Source of the DNA: Pseudomonadota bacterium
Lineage (GTDB): Bacteria; Pseudomonadota; Gammaproteobacteria; Burkholderiales; SG8-41
Reading direction: 5' to 3'
NCBI GenBank assembly: GCA_023431245.1
Contig: JAEYXO010000185.1
Location: 1-7,478, forward strand
Length of the DNA stretch: 7,478 bases
Shown here piece by piece: positions 5,953 through 7,478 of the stretch. A program made the position numbers and the translations under genes. The notes under the pieces are model-generated. The model ran no database searches, was not told the origin of the DNA, and saw only the letters and a program-made list of their open reading frames with translations. Every line of letters begins with the position of its first letter. Position 1 is the first letter of the stretch.

Positions 5953-6639
5953 TTATTTCTCGCTTCCCTGGGTGCGCGAGGTATGGGATTCGATGGCCGC
6001 GAAGATCTTGTCGCGGATGTGCTCGACGGTGCCGCGGCCGTAGATGTTGACGTAATGCGGCGCGCGCTGGTCGCCGCTGGCGGCCCAGCTGAGGTAGTAG
6101 TTGATCAGCGGCTTGGTCTGGTCATGGTAGGTCTGGATGCGGCGCTTGACCGTTTCCTCGTTGTCATCGCTGCGCTGGACCAGCGGCTCGCCGGTGACAT
6201 CGTCCTTGCCTTCGACGAGCGGGGGCTTGAATTCGATGTGGTAGGAGCGGCCCGAGGGCGGATGCACGCGGCGGCCGCTCATGCGCCTGAGGATCTCGCC
6301 GTCGCCCACTTCGATCTCGATGACGAAGTTGATGTCGATTCCGGCCTGGCGCAGCGCTTCGGCCTGCGGCAGCGTGCGCGGAAAGCCGTCCATGATGAAG
6401 CCGGTGGCGCAGTCCGGCGCCTTGATGCGTTCCTTGACCAGTTCGATCACCACCTGGTCCGGCACCAGCGCGCCGCGGTCCATGTAACCGCGGACCTCGT
6501 TGCCCAGCGGGGAGTTGGCCTTCATCGCCGCGCGCAGCATGTCGCCGGTCGAAATCTGGGGGATCCTGTAACGCTCGATCAGGAATTGGGCCTGGGTGCC
6601 TTTGCCGGCACCGGGCAGGCCGAGCAGGAGTATGCGCAT
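5953..6639 (-). CDS. adk: Adenylate kinase
   Basis: Adk catalyses ATP + AMP = 2 ADP in the cytoplasm. The 228-residue protein shows the P-loop GLPGAGKGT at 7-15, the AMP-binding segment STGDMLRAA at 30-38, and DGFPRT at 84-89. It has a long LID domain starting GRRVHPPSGRSYH (122-134) and running through GKDDVTGEPL to about 160. The LID lacks the four zinc-binding Cys of Gram-positive forms, as usual in proteobacteria. The C-terminus (ESHTSRTQGSEK) runs about ten residues past the usual 214-218. I chose the ATG at 6639 because MRILLLG is the standard family start. The frame stays open 19 codons upstream to an ATG at 6696, but that extension has no family match. The gene lies 78 bases after kdsB and 23 before the phosphofructokinase gene, so it is probably cotranscribed with the latter. 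Confidence 0.97.
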   Translation of the reverse strand: MRILLLGLPGAGKGTQAQFLIERYRIPQISTGDMLRAAMKANSPLGNEVRGYMDRGALVPDQVVIELVKERIKAPDCATGFIMDGFPRTLPQAEALRQAGIDINFVIEIEVGDGEILRRMSGRRVHPPSGRSYHIEFKPPLVEGKDDVTGEPLVQRSDDNEETVKRRIQTYHDQTKPLINYYLSWAASGDQRAPHYVNIYGRGTVEHIRDKIFAAIESHTSRTQGSEK

Positions 6640-6668
6640 CGGGGTGCCGGGTTCAAGTTGGGCCGGAG

Positions 6669-6696
6669 AGTATAGCCGCGTCGCCGCGGTGCGCAA
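6669..6696 (-). promoter_or_regulatory. Candidate sigma-70 promoter of adk
   Basis: On the minus strand TATACT (6674-6669, five of six to consensus) is preceded after 16 bases by TTGCGC (6696-6691, three of six, keeping TTG). Transcription would start near 6662, leaving a short leader before the ATG at 6639. It sits in the only gap between kdsB and adk. It may drive an adk-pfp transcript in addition to read-through from kdsB. Confidence 0.45.
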
Positions 6697-6717
6697 AATC
6701 GCCGGATATACAGCAGC

Positions 6718-7476
6718 TTACCGGCGCAGCAGGCGGCGCAGCCGCTGCAGATCGGCGGGCGTGTCGACGCCGGGGTGCGGCGCCGCGGCGGTGACAGCAA
6801 CGCTGATGCGGTAACCATGGGCCATTGCGCGCAGCTGTTCCAGCGCCTCGGCGCGTTCGATCGCTGCCGGTTTCAGCCGGCTGTAGGCGCGCAGGAAGCT
6901 GCAGCGGTAGGCGTAGATGCCGAGGTGGCGCAGGACAGGCAGTCCCGCGGGCAGCCTGCGGATGCCGCCGGCGAAGGCGTCGCGTGCCCAGGGAATCGGC
7001 GCGCGGCTGAAGTACAGCGCATGGCCGGCGTCGTCGAGCACGACCTTCACCACGTTGGGGTTGGCCAGGTCGCGGGCTTCGCGGATGCGGCAGGCGGCGG
7101 TGGAGATGGCGGCGGCGCGGTGTGCGGCCAGGTTTTCGGCAACGCGGCGGATCAGCGCCGGCGCGATCAGCGGTTCATCGCCCTGCACGTTGACGACGAT
7201 CGCATTGGCGGCAAGGCGCAGCTTCGCCGCGACTTCCGCCAGGCGGTCGGTGCCGGTGGCGTGGTCGTCGCGCGTCATCAGCACCTCGTGGCCGTGGTCG
7301 TTCACGGCATCGGCGATCCTGGCGTCATCGGTTGCCACGATCACGCGCTGCGCGCCGCTGCGTTCGGCGCGTTCGGCGACACGCACCACCATCGGCCTGC
7401 CGCCGATGTCGGCCAGCGGCTTGCCGGGAAACCGCGTGGAGGCGTAGCGGGCCGGGATGACGACGGTGAATTTCAT
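6718..7476 (-). CDS. kdsB: 3-deoxy-manno-octulosonate cytidylyltransferase (CMP-KDO synthetase)
   Basis: KdsB activates 3-deoxy-D-manno-octulosonate with CTP to give CMP-KDO and PPi, the sugar donor for lipopolysaccharide inner core. The 252-residue product is full length. Motifs in order: the nucleotide-binding IPARYASTRFPGKPLADIGG at 7-26, ATDDARI at 48-54, MTRDDHATGTDRLAEV at 67-82 (KDO and CTP contacts), NVQGDEPLI at 96-104 with the metal-binding Asp100, YFSRAPIPWARD at 155-166, HLGIYAYR at 184-191 and ERAEALEQLR at 207-216. The ATG at 7476 gives the standard MKFTVVIPAR start. Only two bases lie upstream, so its ribosome binding site is outside the window. The reaction releases PPi, a substrate for the HppA pump encoded downstream in the same direction. 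No terminator-like hairpin follows the stop. Confidence 0.97.
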   Translation of the reverse strand: MKFTVVIPARYASTRFPGKPLADIGGRPMVVRVAERAERSGAQRVIVATDDARIADAVNDHGHEVLMTRDDHATGTDRLAEVAAKLRLAANAIVVNVQGDEPLIAPALIRRVAENLAAHRAAAISTAACRIREARDLANPNVVKVVLDDAGHALYFSRAPIPWARDAFAGGIRRLPAGLPVLRHLGIYAYRCSFLRAYSRLKPAAIERAEALEQLRAMAHGYRISVAVTAAAPHPGVDTPADLQRLRRLLRR

Positions 7477-7478
7477 TG

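Noticed and set aside
5018..6043. Long plus-strand frame opposite the phosphofructokinase gene and the end of adk
   Set aside because: It is a shadow in the antisense frame with biased composition; the minus strand holds clear phosphofructokinase and adenylate kinase motifs.
5983..6675. A 230-codon plus-strand frame opposite adk
   Set aside because: Antisense shadow of adk with no domain; adenylate kinase motifs are unambiguous on the other strand.
6640..6696. N-terminal extension of adenylate kinase from an ATG at 6696
   Set aside because: The 19 extra residues have no family match, and the extension would run through the TATACT promoter candidate. MRILLLG at 6639 is the standard start.
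1..7478. Mobile element, CRISPR array, toxin-antitoxin or phage-defence system
   Set aside because: No transposase, integrase, regularly spaced repeats, small paired ORFs or nuclease-like proteins are visible; all substantial coding is metabolic or transport.

Overview
The window is GC-rich chromosomal DNA from a Gram-negative proteobacterium, most likely a betaproteobacterium. It carries a CMP-KDO synthetase (lipopolysaccharide synthesis), a Bug/TctC-type periplasmic binding protein of the kind greatly expanded in Betaproteobacteria, and a long-LID adenylate kinase directly downstream of kdsB. I see no insertion sequence, phage gene, tRNA, rRNA or CRISPR array, and base and codon use look even throughout.

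The window holds two convergent blocks separated by a very clean bidirectional terminator (2380-2419). The left block reads rightwards. It contains the last 40 codons of a membrane protein (probably a transporter permease subunit), a 156-base gap, a tripartite tricarboxylate transporter-type solute-binding protein (281-1273) and, 15 bases later, a divergent ornithine cyclodeaminase/mu-crystallin family protein (1289-2365). This looks like a small uptake-plus-catabolism operon for an unidentified carboxylate or amino acid-like compound.

The right block reads leftwards: kdsB (7476-6718), adk (6639-5953), a PPi-type 6-phosphofructokinase (5929-4643) and hppA, a membrane-bound proton-pumping pyrophosphatase (4505-2436). 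The last three share an adenylate and pyrophosphate energy theme. Adk interconverts AMP, ADP and ATP. The phosphofructokinase probably uses or makes PPi in a reversible glycolytic step. HppA couples PPi hydrolysis to proton export, or the reverse. The HppA sequence carries the K+-independent signature. A consensus-like promoter with a perfect TATAAT and a leader able to form a hairpin precedes hppA, so it can be transcribed apart from pfp. A second plausible promoter lies just before adk.

Nothing here is a wholly new system. The points most worth a second look are the adk-pfp-hppA pyrophosphate cluster, the mixed ATP/PPi active-site signature of the phosphofructokinase, the overlapping signals upstream of hppA, and the unknown substrate of the binding-protein/cyclodeaminase pair.
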